Assembly: GCF_002009015.1 (NCBI RefSeq) | Contig: NZ_LZDE01000347.1 | Location: forward strand, 89,025 to 153,024 | Length of the DNA: 64,000 bases | Direction of reading: 5' to 3' | DNA from: Microbulbifer mangrovi | GTDB taxonomy: Bacteria; Pseudomonadota; Gammaproteobacteria; Pseudomonadales; Cellvibrionaceae | Part shown: piece after piece, positions 44,516-53,696 of the stretch | How positions within the stretch are numbered: position 1 is the first letter of the stretch | How the letters are laid out: the number at the start of each line of letters is the position of its first letter | Program-made: the position numbers and the translations under genes | The notes under the pieces: model-generated | What the model was told of the DNA's origin: nothing | Seen by the model: the letters and a program-made list of their open reading frames with translations, nothing else | Database searches by the model: none

Positions 44516-46969
44516 CTATTGCCTGGTCGTCGCGATGGTAGCGTTCTTTAAATCACCATACCGACGCTGGTAAAGCCCGGCGTGAACATCTCTGGCAGCT
44601 TTTACCATTTCCGCATACGGAACATCTGCAACAGACACGAAACCATTCGCATAGTTTTCCCCATCGAAGGCCCGCCCGGTTATCGGAGAATCCATATACT
44701 GGAACATATGCACCCCGACAAAATAGGGGTTGTCGACCACGGAATTCACATAGTTCTTGAACTTGAGGCCCCGATCTTTCTGATCTGCGGCAATAACGAT
44801 ACCTGGATGAAAGTGGCCCTGGTCATCCGAACCAAAACTAAACTCACCAATAAGGCTCGGCTTATCAATTTCCGAAAGGAATGCCCATTTGGAAGGCACC
44901 AATCCTTCTTCGTACAGGTTGTAGGAAATGATATCCACATGATTCGCCGCAGCCTTCACGATCTCTTCCGGCATCCCCCAGCTGGGAAGTCGAGACCCCA
45001 GATACAGGTGGTTGGGCATTACCGACTTCATGGCCCGGTTTATCGTACCAAAGTACTGATTTCCGTAGTCGAGAAGCAAGGATGCGTAATCCTGCCGTTG
45101 TGAATCGCTGGTAATACTGGAGTCCATGCCCTTTTCAAAGGCTTCCCAGGACGCGACCTGCTTTCCCCATGCTTTGTTCAGGGCGTCGATGGTTTGATAC
45201 TTTTCTTTCAGGATTTTGGTAAAGGCAACTTTTGCCGGCGTGTCCTCGCTGCTCCGTGACAGTGCATTGATCACGATACCGTAGTGCAGTTCGTCGCTTT
45301 CCAGACGACCAAAACTCTGCTCGTTATCAAAGAAAACTCCCATACACCATGGGCTGTTTTCAATCTGCTCGGAAACAGATTGGGCAGCGACCAATGACCG
45401 CTGATAGAAGCGCGGATCGTAGGGATCCGGTACCGGGTGCCAGAAATCGAAACCACTGGAAAGCGTACCGAACTCCCCGATGATATCGGCAAAGGCAACA
45501 AACGGAATCTGCTTCTGCTTGTAATAGGGCTCGGCAGCCCAGTTCCCCAAGGAAGTGAAACCCCAGTCCAGCATCCGGTCCACAGTAACCTTCTGCCACG
45601 TGTCCAGATACGACTCTGGATACGTCTCGCCGTATCGGCGCTCAAGATTTGCACTGTAGAAACTGAATGTTTCGCCCTGCTTCACGGGACCAGACTGGGT
45701 CTCGCGGCGATAGCCATAGTGATTGCCGAGCTCATCATCGTAATCCGGTAGCCAATTGAACATGTTGGCGCGCGTGTCGGAAACCAGAGTGCGGGATCCC
45801 CAGGCCTTGCGGTCAACCCGGTTGAGCGGCTGATCATCTTCCGCCACCAGCTCATCGGCGTCACGCTTGGGAATCAGAGCGTGATCGTAGTCGTATCCTG
45901 TCATCGTCGAAGAATTGGAGAGTCGAATGATATCGATACCGGTAGAAAAATACAGGTATCCCTCCGGATCGACCAGCGACCATTTGCCGCCTACTTTCTG
46001 CGTGCGGAAAAAACCGGTTGCCTCGAGTTTTGGACCATTCTTCCAGCCGCTGAATCTGGAACGGTCAGAGTTCGGCTTTCCGGATAAGCCAGCCAGCTCT
46101 TTCTCAACAACACCAGCAAGCTCCTCATCGGAATGGATCTTGCCCTCGTAGTCTACCTTGGCATTTTGGCCGTATTTATCCAGTAGCCCACTCAGAAAAT
46201 TCTTATCCATTGCGGGGTTTGTGCGCAGGCGCAGATTGTCAATCGTGTATTGTCTGTCACTCAGGCTACCATCGGAGCCAAATACAATCTTGGTGATACC
46301 GCTGAGGTCGAGCTGCTTTTTACCCCAGAAAGAATGTAGCTGCTGGTCACCTGACTGCCAGGTTACGGGGTTGGAGCGCAATCCTGATGAAAAGTTGAAT
46401 TCGTTTTTTGCCGCACTGTCAGGGTCCTGTTGATCGTGCCCGTCCAGCTTTGCATAGTAGGTTCTCGGCTTTCCATCTGCCGCAACCACCATTCCACGGG
46501 TGTAGCTGTCACCATTTTTATCGGTCATGGTGACATCAATCTGCAACGACTCGGTGCCGTGATTAACAGCATCAAACGCAATGTTGAAATCAGAAAACTC
46601 ACTCCAGTCCCACGGGGCTGGGGGCTCTATTACCAACCCGGCACTGTTATTGTCACGCAGCTTGAGCTTGACCTGAAGCGCCTGATTACCATCGTCTCCG
46701 CCTACCAGTTCTGCGCTTCCGTTATACACCTGCACAGAGGTCGGAACCCCTTCACCATCAAACCCTTCTAGAACCAGGTCTTCCGCGAGCAAGCTGGAAC
46801 GCGACTGGCTTTCAACTGATTGCTCCGCGGCAGCTTGCTTGCTTTCGGTGGCCAATTCGGAACCTCCGCAGGCAACAAGTCCACCGGTAGCTGCCGCGGC
46901 TATAGCCAATCCCAGCAGGGAGCGAGCAATACGCTCGCCTGCACTAAACTCTAATCGCTCTGACTTCAT
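44516..46969 (-). CDS. GH50 exo-beta-agarase, lipoprotein (copy 1)
   Basis: The start is at 46969 after GGGAAGAACA, giving 817 residues. The longer frame runs into the upstream gene. The signal ends GGLVAC, a good lipobox. Residues about 60-280 form a carbohydrate-binding-type sandwich. The GH50 barrel follows: RSRFSGWKNGPKLEATGFFRT and the Y-L-Y-F-S-T-G opening, acid/base E550 in VFFDNEQSFG, nucleophile E709 in LIGEFSFG. The 159-residue spacing is close to the Glu pair I recall for Aga50D. It releases neoagarobiose from agarose ends. It is last in the operon after galactonate dehydratase. Confidence 0.9.
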   Translation of the reverse strand: MKSERLEFSAGERIARSLLGLAIAAAATGGLVACGGSELATESKQAAAEQSVESQSRSSLLAEDLVLEGFDGEGVPTSVQVYNGSAELVGGDDGNQALQVKLKLRDNNSAGLVIEPPAPWDWSEFSDFNIAFDAVNHGTESLQIDVTMTDKNGDSYTRGMVVAADGKPRTYYAKLDGHDQQDPDSAAKNEFNFSSGLRSNPVTWQSGDQQLHSFWGKKQLDLSGITKIVFGSDGSLSDRQYTIDNLRLRTNPAMDKNFLSGLLDKYGQNAKVDYEGKIHSDEELAGVVEKELAGLSGKPNSDRSRFSGWKNGPKLEATGFFRTQKVGGKWSLVDPEGYLYFSTGIDIIRLSNSSTMTGYDYDHALIPKRDADELVAEDDQPLNRVDRKAWGSRTLVSDTRANMFNWLPDYDDELGNHYGYRRETQSGPVKQGETFSFYSANLERRYGETYPESYLDTWQKVTVDRMLDWGFTSLGNWAAEPYYKQKQIPFVAFADIIGEFGTLSSGFDFWHPVPDPYDPRFYQRSLVAAQSVSEQIENSPWCMGVFFDNEQSFGRLESDELHYGIVINALSRSSEDTPAKVAFTKILKEKYQTIDALNKAWGKQVASWEAFEKGMDSSITSDSQRQDYASLLLDYGNQYFGTINRAMKSVMPNHLYLGSRLPSWGMPEEIVKAAANHVDIISYNLYEEGLVPSKWAFLSEIDKPSLIGEFSFGSDDQGHFHPGIVIAADQKDRGLKFKNYVNSVVDNPYFVGVHMFQYMDSPITGRAFDGENYANGFVSVADVPYAEMVKAARDVHAGLYQRRYGDLKNATIATTRQ

Positions 46970-47006
46970 TGTTCTTCCCGATCTTATTTTTAATTCGAGT
47001 CTTTGG

Positions 47007-48161
47007 TTACCAGTTGGTGTAACTACCATCTGGCTTGTACAGGCGAGGGGCTTCCCAGAACTTGAAAGACTGCTCTGCCAGCATTTCTTCATGCACATCG
47101 ATGCCCAGACCAGGTGCTTCACCCACCGGGTACACCCGGTTTTTCTCTACTGGGCGATTGATAAAGTATTTATCGTGGTCGGATTTATTACTGTCGTAAG
47201 GCGCAATCTCGCACCAGGAGAGATTCGGCACGGCAGCACACATCTGGATGGTAGCCGCGGTGCAAACCGGGCCTAGCGGATCGTGCGGCATAATATCGAT
47301 GTAGTGGCTCTCCGCCATTGCCGCAACTTTCATAGCCTCGGTAAGCCCCCCTACGTTACATACATCAATGCGCGCAAAGTTGGTGACATCCTGTTCGATA
47401 TACGGCATGAAATCCCATTTGCTCGCGAACTCCTCACCGATGGCAAAGGGAATATTCGTCATTTTACGAAGCCCGTGATAAGCGCCGAGCGACTGATCGC
47501 GAATAGGTTCTTCAAGAAAATCGAGCACGCCCTCACCCAGCTTCTGACAGAAACTGGCGGCTTCCGCGACCGACAGACGGTGGTGGTAATCGATACCCAG
47601 CACCAAATCCTCACCTAATTCCTGACGGATTTCTTTGAGGCTGCCCGCTGCAGCTGCAATCGATTTACGCACATCAAACGTCGTGGGTTCGACTGGCGAT
47701 CCCTGCTCACCGGTGGTCGCGCGGATCACTTCCCAGCCCTGCTCCCGCAAAGCACGGAAGTCATCCATCAGCGCCTGTCCCATGGGCTTGGTCGAGGTCA
47801 CAAACAGCGGGATTTCATTCCGCTGCTTGCCACCCAGCAATTGATAGGTAGGCACATTGAGCGCTTTACCGGCGATATCCCACAGTGCGATGTCGATGGC
47901 AGAAATGGCCGCGGTCAGTACCCGACCGCCCTCGAAATACTGGCTGCGATACATCTCCTGCCACAGCGCACCGATATTGCGTGCGTCGCGTCCAATCAGA
48001 AATTCGCGGAAGTGCTTCACGGCACCGGCTACCGCCAGTTCCCGGCTGGACAAGCCGGACTCACCCCAACCATAGATCCCCGCATCGGTTTCCACTTTCA
48101 CCAGACACAGATTGCGGTGTCCTACCCACGCGGGGTAAACCTTGATATCGCTAATCTTCAT
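47007..48161 (-). CDS. dgoD: D-galactonate dehydratase-type enolase-superfamily enzyme (agar cluster)
   Basis: The protein has 384 residues. It shares GWGESGLSSRE, GIDYHHRLSVAEAASFCQ, FLEEPIRDQS, GEEFASKWD, MPHDPLGPVCTAA and the closing KPDGSYTNW with the gene at 27196, so the two are close paralogues. It converts D-galactonate to KDGal in the cytosol. Its stop is 37 bases before the GH50 start and its own start is 12 bases after the SDR, giving a tight operon. Confidence 0.85.
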   Translation of the reverse strand: MKISDIKVYPAWVGHRNLCLVKVETDAGIYGWGESGLSSRELAVAGAVKHFREFLIGRDARNIGALWQEMYRSQYFEGGRVLTAAISAIDIALWDIAGKALNVPTYQLLGGKQRNEIPLFVTSTKPMGQALMDDFRALREQGWEVIRATTGEQGSPVEPTTFDVRKSIAAAAGSLKEIRQELGEDLVLGIDYHHRLSVAEAASFCQKLGEGVLDFLEEPIRDQSLGAYHGLRKMTNIPFAIGEEFASKWDFMPYIEQDVTNFARIDVCNVGGLTEAMKVAAMAESHYIDIMPHDPLGPVCTAATIQMCAAVPNLSWCEIAPYDSNKSDHDKYFINRPVEKNRVYPVGEAPGLGIDVHEEMLAEQSFKFWEAPRLYKPDGSYTNW

Positions 48162-48173
48162 TAAGCAGACCTT

Positions 48174-48947
48174 CTATTTGAGATCGTCAGTGGGACACAG
48201 CGCAGCACTCATGCCGTGATCTGCGGTGAGGTTGGAACCCGTCAATGCGCCGGCATGGGGTGATAAGAGAAATGCGGCGATGTGCCCCACTTCATCCACG
48301 GTGTTGTATTTGCCATCCGCATGCATTTTGCCGAATGACATCGACAGAGAAGGGTTCTCTTCAGCCACCCTGGCGACCGCTTCCGTTTTGGTCAGCCCCG
48401 GACAAAGGCTGTTCACGCGAATGCCTTTACGCCCCAGACTCCAGGCCATGGCGCGGGTCATCGCAACGATGGCGCCCTTGGTGGCAGCATACATTTCGTA
48501 ACCCGCAACACTGGCGCCGGCATGGTTAGAGGCGATATTCACAATAGCGGCACCCGCCTGCATGTGTCTCGCCGCCGCCTGGCACAACAGGAATACCGAA
48601 CGCTGATTGACTTCCCACAGACACTCAATCTTGTCCAGTTCAAAATCGAGAAAATCGCCTTCAATCGTGACTCCGGCGTTATTTACCAGACCGTCGATAC
48701 GGCCGAAACGAGCGACCACGGCCTCTATAAACGGCTCGATGGCAGCCGCGTCACCCACGTTCAATGACATGTACGCGCTATCAAAACCACGATCCTTGAG
48801 GGTCTCTACGCGATTGCTCGCATCATTGATATCTGCCAGCACCACCGTTGCACCCGCCTCGGCACACACCTGGGCGATGCCCCAGCCAATTCCCGCAGCG
48901 GCACCGGTGACAACAACCACCTTCGTCTCCAGCAAGGTTTTAGACAT
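48174..48947 (-). CDS. SDR-family dehydrogenase, candidate D-galactose dehydrogenase (agar cluster)
   Basis: The protein has 257 residues with TGAAAGIG cofactor motif, NNAG, Ser in NIASNHAG and catalytic YAATKGA. It is cytosolic. It occupies the same place after a sugar porter as the SDR at 23650, but the two are not close copies. The galactose-dehydrogenase role is inferred from order (porter, SDR, galactonate dehydratase). Confidence 0.75.
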   Translation of the reverse strand: MSKTLLETKVVVVTGAAAGIGWGIAQVCAEAGATVVLADINDASNRVETLKDRGFDSAYMSLNVGDAAAIEPFIEAVVARFGRIDGLVNNAGVTIEGDFLDFELDKIECLWEVNQRSVFLLCQAAARHMQAGAAIVNIASNHAGASVAGYEMYAATKGAIVAMTRAMAWSLGRKGIRVNSLCPGLTKTEAVARVAEENPSLSMSFGKMHADGKYNTVDEVGHIAAFLLSPHAGALTGSNLTADHGMSAALCPTDDLK

Positions 48948-48977
48948 GAAAACTTCTCACTTTATTGAACGGTCTTT

Positions 48978-50543
48978 TCAGGCGCGCACCAGCGCGGCTT
49001 CAATTTCCTCAATGGACTTGTTCTTGGTCTCCGGCAGCAAAAAGTACAGCAGCACCAGGCAGCCACTTATACACGCGGCATAGAACAGGAAGATTTCCGT
49101 CGCGCCCATATTGTTGAGCTGCCATGGGAAGAACTGCTGCACGAAGTAGCTAACCGTGCTCACAATCAATGCAAAGAAGGGAATTGCAATACCGCGCACG
49201 TGGGTGGGGAAAATCTCCGAAAAAAGCACCCACATGACCGGGCCAATGGAGAGATTGAATGAGGCGATAAAACACATGATACCGAGCAGCACCAGAGTGC
49301 CATCAATCTGTATCGCCTCCTGAATCAGTACGGCCTCATTTGCGCGGGCCGTCGCTTCGCCGAGCGCCTGATACATGGCTTGCTTGAAGGAAACATCGTC
49401 CGCAAAAGCGGTGCCCACCAGCGCCTGAAGATTGGCAATATCGAGGTTCGCACCTGCCAGTGCTTGCAGGGATGCCGGAGTCAGCTCATAGACCGCATGG
49501 GAAAATGCCCAGCTGCACAGGAACAGGCTCAGGCCACCCCAGGCAAGACCAAACAGCACCAGCGGTCGACGCCCAAGGCGGTCGATCAACAGCAGCGCCA
49601 GGATGGTAAACATCACACTCACCACGCCCACAACCACTGCCTGCAGGAACGCGGCATCGGTGCCAATACCCACCTGCTCAAACACCGTAGGCGCATAGAA
49701 CATGATGGCATTGATACCGGTAATCGGCTGCGCGATGGCAATCACCAGGCCGACCCAGAAGGCCGTGCGCAGACGCGGCTTGAAAATTTCAGCAACCTGC
49801 TGGCGGAAACTACCGGTAGGAGATGCGGCGGCACTTTCCTGAATCTCTTGAATTTGCGGCTCAATTTGCGCCTGAGGCAGCAAGCGGCCCATTACCTGGC
49901 GCGCATCATCCAATCGGCCTTTCATTACCAACCAACGTGGGCTTTCTGGAATCCACAGCAGCATCATCAGCCAGATGAGCGCAGGAATGACTTCCACCCC
50001 CAGCATCCAGCGCCAGGTGTACTGGTCAATACCCAGCGCTGCAACCCAGGCCGCATCCGCGTTGGACGCCCGCAAAATCAGGTAGTTGGCAAAGTACGCC
50101 GCAGACAACCCTACCACCGTGGTGATCTGGTTCATGGATACCAGCTTGCCGCGCATATCCGGCGGGGCAATTTCACCGATATACATGGAAGCCAGGGAAA
50201 GCGATGTAAAGGCAAGACCACCCAGGAAGCGAGCGGCAACCAACCATTCAAAGTTGGGCGCCAACACGGAACCAATGGCGGAAAGCAGATAAAGAGAAGC
50301 GATAATTACAAGGGCTGCTTTGCGGCCATAAGCGTCGCAGATACGCCCTGTCACCATCAGCGCAAAGATCACCCCGAAACCGGGCGCGCTCACCACGGTT
50401 CCCACCTGCAGGTCCGACAGCGTGAACTCGGCAGTAATGAAACGAACCGTGCCGGAAATCAGCGCGGCATCCAGTCCAAAAATGAAACCGCCAAACGCCA
50501 CGATTGCGGCGAGCTTGAACGCGGTCAGCTGGAATCCTCTCAT
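48978..50543 (-). CDS. MFS sugar porter (agar cluster)
   Basis: The start is at 50543 with GAGAGGTGATCCG before it, giving 521 residues; the longer frame would add an implausible hydrophilic leader. Sugar-porter marks include DAYGRKAALV, PESPRWLVMKGR, GINAIMFYAPTVFEQ, RLGRRPLVLFG and PETKNKSIEEIEAAL. It has the same long insertion before the final helices as the porter at 24466. Proton-coupled uptake of galactose or an anhydro-sugar is likely. It is the first gene of a four-gene operon, sharing an operator with the divergent aldolase. Confidence 0.9.
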   Translation of the reverse strand: MRGFQLTAFKLAAIVAFGGFIFGLDAALISGTVRFITAEFTLSDLQVGTVVSAPGFGVIFALMVTGRICDAYGRKAALVIIASLYLLSAIGSVLAPNFEWLVAARFLGGLAFTSLSLASMYIGEIAPPDMRGKLVSMNQITTVVGLSAAYFANYLILRASNADAAWVAALGIDQYTWRWMLGVEVIPALIWLMMLLWIPESPRWLVMKGRLDDARQVMGRLLPQAQIEPQIQEIQESAAASPTGSFRQQVAEIFKPRLRTAFWVGLVIAIAQPITGINAIMFYAPTVFEQVGIGTDAAFLQAVVVGVVSVMFTILALLLIDRLGRRPLVLFGLAWGGLSLFLCSWAFSHAVYELTPASLQALAGANLDIANLQALVGTAFADDVSFKQAMYQALGEATARANEAVLIQEAIQIDGTLVLLGIMCFIASFNLSIGPVMWVLFSEIFPTHVRGIAIPFFALIVSTVSYFVQQFFPWQLNNMGATEIFLFYAACISGCLVLLYFLLPETKNKSIEEIEAALVRA

Positions 50544-50642
50544 CGGATCACCTCTCTTTATTGTTATGGGCGCTCCGACCACTGCTTGATCGTATGAGCG
50601 GACACCACTTAATGTCCGGGCATCATACAACCCCACATCCAT

Positions 50643-50670
50643 TTTGTTAACAATTAACTGTGTACAAATA
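50643..50670. promoter_or_regulatory. Shared operator between sugar porter and aldolase
   Basis: TTTGTTAACAATTAAC (50643-50658) contains the agar-cluster palindrome in the 190-base divergent gap. Toward the aldolase, TTGTTA, 17 bases, AATACT can be read as a promoter, so one repressor could control both directions. Confidence 0.6.
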
Positions 50671-50733
50671 CTTCGCCAGCCCCGTATACTGGTCGAACAC
50701 TAAAAAACACACCTGACTCCACGGGATCGAGCC

Positions 50734-51387
50734 ATGTCCAGCCAGCAGTTCCACGCAGCACTGGAAGCCTGCCCCTTGATTGCCATCGTCCGCGGCGTAA
50801 CGCCGGACGATATCGATATGGTGGCCCACACCTTGCTAGAGGCCGGCGTTAGAGCCATTGAGGTTCCACTGAACTCTCCGGTTGAACCACTCAAGAGTAT
50901 CGAGCGGCTCGCGCGCATCATGGACGACTTTGAAGAGCCCACCATCTGTGGTGCGGGCACGGTACTCACTCCGGAGCAAGTCGGCAGTGTACAAAATGCC
51001 GGCGGAAAGATCATTGTTTCACCAAATTGCGATCCCGAAGTGATTGCGGCAACGCTGGAAAAAAACCTGGTTTCCGCGCCCGGATGCCTAACCCCCACAG
51101 AAGCCTTTAGTGCTCTGAAAGCCGGCGCCAAGGTGCTGAAGATGTTCCCGGTCGCGGACTTCCCTGCCCAGTACCTCCAGTCGCTTGGCGCGGTGATCCC
51201 AAAAGAGATTCTGACCCTGGCTGTGGGCGGTATCACCGCGGACAACATGGAAACCTACTGGAATGCCGGCGCCCGCGGCTTCGGCCTGGGATCCAACATC
51301 TATTCCGCCGGCGACAACACCAGCCAGATTGCGGACAAGGCCAGGGTAATGGTGGCCGCGGCAAACCGCACTCGCACACAAGGCTGA
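50734..51387 (+). CDS. dgoA: 2-dehydro-3-deoxy-6-phosphogalactonate aldolase (agar cluster copy)
   Basis: The protein has 217 residues. Catalytic E43 in AIEVPLNSP and Schiff-base K136 in KVLKMFPV are present, with GAGTVLTPEQ and SPNCD. It makes pyruvate and glyceraldehyde-3-phosphate from KDPGal. Here the aldolase is separated from its kinase (37676) by 12 kb, unlike the adjacent pair in the carrageenan cluster. It is divergent from the porter operon. Confidence 0.9.
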   Translation: MSSQQFHAALEACPLIAIVRGVTPDDIDMVAHTLLEAGVRAIEVPLNSPVEPLKSIERLARIMDDFEEPTICGAGTVLTPEQVGSVQNAGGKIIVSPNCDPEVIAATLEKNLVSAPGCLTPTEAFSALKAGAKVLKMFPVADFPAQYLQSLGAVIPKEILTLAVGGITADNMETYWNAGARGFGLGSNIYSAGDNTSQIADKARVMVAAANRTRTQG

Positions 51388-51430
51388 CCAAATACCCATA
51401 TAAAGTTTCGATTGACTCTTCGTGACCATT

Positions 51431-51496
51431 TGCCCGTATTGCCATTCGGGCATTTTCTCTCACGCTTCAACGCCCCGTTTACCGGGGCGTTTTTTT
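51431..51496 (+). terminator. Tandem hairpins after the aldolase
   Basis: A first hairpin (TGCCCG with CGGGCA, then TTTTCTC, about 51431-51460) is followed by a strong one, CGCCCCG-TTTAC-CGGGGCG with seven T (51471-51496). Both fit plus-strand termination; the second is canonical. Confidence 0.8.
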
Positions 51497-51522
51497 ATCC
51501 ACACTGCATTGCCTGAGAGAAC

Positions 51523-52287
51523 TCAGAGCCCGAGGGCCACACTGATTTTGGCGGCTGACGCCCGCACTTCATTCACCAGCTCACTTTGCTCCAGTTTCTT
51601 ACCTACTACCGAGGTCAGACTGGATACCGCGAGTGCGGCGATTGTTGCCCCATCCGGCTTGCCGACCAGCGCAGCACAATCGGTCACCCCGTCGGTCAAT
51701 TCGCTGGGGCGGACTTCAAAACCGATTTCTCGGATGCGGTTCAAGTTCTGCTCCACCGCAGAGCGATCAGCGTCCTCGGCCAGTTCATCGAGCACACTTT
51801 GCCGGCGGCCGCTCTCACAGTTTGCCAGCAGTAAGCGCCCGGATACGGTCTGCAGTAGCGGGAACAGGGTGCCCTCATTGAAAGACAGGGAAACAGGGCC
51901 CGGGCTCGCCACTTGCAGGACCACCATCAACTGCCCCTGGTGAATCACACTCAAGTGACAGGACTGGCCCAGCCTGGCGGCCAGCGCCTCCATCTCGGGC
52001 TGGGCCGCAAACCGCAATTGCGATACCGGAGAAAGCGTACGGGTCAGCTCCAGTAACTTCAGTGACATCCGGTATTTGCCGGACACTTCATCCCGCAGTA
52101 TGTAGCCCCGCGACTCCAGGCCAACCAGTACGCGATAGATCTCGCTATTGGTGCGGCCAATTCCCAGTGCAATATCGGACTGCGACAGCGGCAGGGATTC
52201 CGCCGCCAAGAATTCCAGTATTTCCAGCGCCTTGTCCAGCGCGGGCACCGCGTACTTACTCACTCTTTCTGCCACCGCTACTGCCAT
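51523..52287 (-). CDS. IclR-family transcriptional regulator
   Basis: The start is placed at the ATG at 52287 after GGGGGGAACG, giving 254 residues. The N-terminal winged helix (YAVPALDKALEILEFLAAESLPLSQSDIALGIGRTNSEIYRVLVGLESRGYI) and the ligand domain (QSCHLSVIHQGQLMVVLQV and DRSAVEQNLNRIREIGFEVRPSE) are IclR-like. It is divergent from the solute-binding/CoA-transferase operon, whose promoter carries a 6-1-6 palindrome. Local control of that operon is therefore likely. The effector is unknown. Confidence 0.9.
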   Translation of the reverse strand: MAVAVAERVSKYAVPALDKALEILEFLAAESLPLSQSDIALGIGRTNSEIYRVLVGLESRGYILRDEVSGKYRMSLKLLELTRTLSPVSQLRFAAQPEMEALAARLGQSCHLSVIHQGQLMVVLQVASPGPVSLSFNEGTLFPLLQTVSGRLLLANCESGRRQSVLDELAEDADRSAVEQNLNRIREIGFEVRPSELTDGVTDCAALVGKPDGATIAALAVSSLTSVVGKKLEQSELVNEVRASAAKISVALGL

Positions 52288-52389
52288 CGTTCCCCCCGGC
52301 ACCCCAGTTTCATCCTCGGCTCGCCTCATCGCCAGCCAAGCCTTGTTATCTCTGCAACTTCTCAGGTTGCGCACAGATTTAAGCACAGG

Positions 52390-52419
52390 TTGACACTCTT
52401 CAAAAACAGTTTTTATACT
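52390..52419 (+). promoter_or_regulatory. Strong promoter with AAAAACAGTTTTT palindrome
   Basis: TTGACA (52390-52395), 18 bases, TATACT (52414-52419) is close to the sigma-70 consensus. The palindrome AAAAAC-A-GTTTTT (52402-52414) fills the spacer, a fitting place for the divergent IclR protein. It lies about 90 bases before the solute-binding gene. Confidence 0.7.
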
Positions 52420-52511
52420 TGAACAATAATTTCATATATAAAAAACATCCTGATGAGCCACCAACCGCATGCCTCCGTCCATGGGGCAGCAAATGCACTA
52501 GAGAGAAAACC

Positions 52512-53693
52512 ATGAGCAGCTCCCACGCTCCGGTGGCTAAACCGGAACCTATTACCCTGCGCGGCATGACCTGGAACCACACCCGTGGCTTCACCCCGAT
52601 GGTGGCCGCGGCTCAACGTTTCGAAGAACTGAATCCGCATGTCACCATCGAGTGGGACAAGCGCTCCTTACAAGCCTTTGCGGATCATCCCATTGACGAT
52701 CTGGCCAGCCGCTACGACCTGCTAGTGATCGATCATCCCTGGACCGGTTTTGCCGCACGCGAGAAGGTCATCCTGCCGTTGGATGAATGGCTTCCGGCGG
52801 AATTTCTGAAAGACCAGGCCGACCACGCAGTAGGCGAGTCCCACAATTCCTACCACTACGATGGTCAACAGTGGGCACTGGCTCTGGACGCCGCGACGCC
52901 GGTTGCTTCTATCCGCCCAGACTTGTTGCGCGAGAAAGGACTGGAAGAACCCAAGACCTGGGAAGATCTGATGGAGCTGGCCCGCAAAGGTCTGGTGGCT
53001 GTCCCCAGCATCCCGCAAGACACCCTGATGAACTTCTACATGCTCTGCTCGGCCATGGGCGAAGACCCTTGTGTCAGCATGGACGAGGTCGTCAGCAAAG
53101 AGGTCGGGATCGAAGCGCTGGGCATGTTGAAAGCGCTCTCTGACAACCTCGATCGCCGCTGCTTCGACTGGAACCCGATCAAGGTATATGAGGCGATGAC
53201 CCTGAGCGATGACTTCGCCTACTGCCCGTTTGCCTATGGCTACGCAAATTACGCACAGCCGGGTTATGCGCGAAAGCTGTTGGAATTCCGCGATACCGTC
53301 ACTGCCGGCCCCAAGGGCGAGCACCTGAAAACTACTCTCGGCGGCACTGGACTGGCAATTTCCAGCCACAGCAAGCACCCGGAGATTGCCGCGCAATTTG
53401 TACAGTTTGCCGGAGATCCTGCGCTGCAGGCCTCCTTCTACATACAATATGGTGGTCAGCCTGGACATCGTAATGCCTGGACCAGCACCGCGGCCAACAG
53501 TCTGACGAACAACTATTTCGTCAACACCCTGCCGACGCTTGACCGCGCGTTCCTGCGTCCTCGCTACCACGGACATATGTTCTTCCAGGACAACTCCGGC
53601 GCGCCCATCCGTGACTACTTGATGAATGGCGGCGATGCCGAAGCGTTGCTCGCGCACCTCAACAAACTCTACGTTAAATCCCGTCAGGATTGA
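52512..53693 (+). CDS. Solute-binding-protein-like protein without an export signal
   Basis: The start at 52512 follows AGAGAGAAAACC and gives 393 residues. The sequence has the family 1 extracellular solute-binding fold (ITLRGMTWNHTRGFTPMVAAAQRFEELNP, DLLVIDHPWTG, KTWEDLMELARKG, YCPFAYGYANYA and TLGGTGLAISSHSKHPEIAAQFVQFAGDP). The N-terminus MSSSHAPVAKPEP has no signal peptide or lipobox, and no ABC permease or ATPase lies nearby. It is first in an operon with two CoA-transferases. It may be a cytosolic ligand carrier or sensor for that pathway (inference). A missed upstream signal seems unlikely, since the preceding frame is hydrophilic. Confidence 0.82.
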   Translation: MSSSHAPVAKPEPITLRGMTWNHTRGFTPMVAAAQRFEELNPHVTIEWDKRSLQAFADHPIDDLASRYDLLVIDHPWTGFAAREKVILPLDEWLPAEFLKDQADHAVGESHNSYHYDGQQWALALDAATPVASIRPDLLREKGLEEPKTWEDLMELARKGLVAVPSIPQDTLMNFYMLCSAMGEDPCVSMDEVVSKEVGIEALGMLKALSDNLDRRCFDWNPIKVYEAMTLSDDFAYCPFAYGYANYAQPGYARKLLEFRDTVTAGPKGEHLKTTLGGTGLAISSHSKHPEIAAQFVQFAGDPALQASFYIQYGGQPGHRNAWTSTAANSLTNNYFVNTLPTLDRAFLRPRYHGHMFFQDNSGAPIRDYLMNGGDAEALLAHLNKLYVKSRQD

Positions 53694-53696
53694 TTT

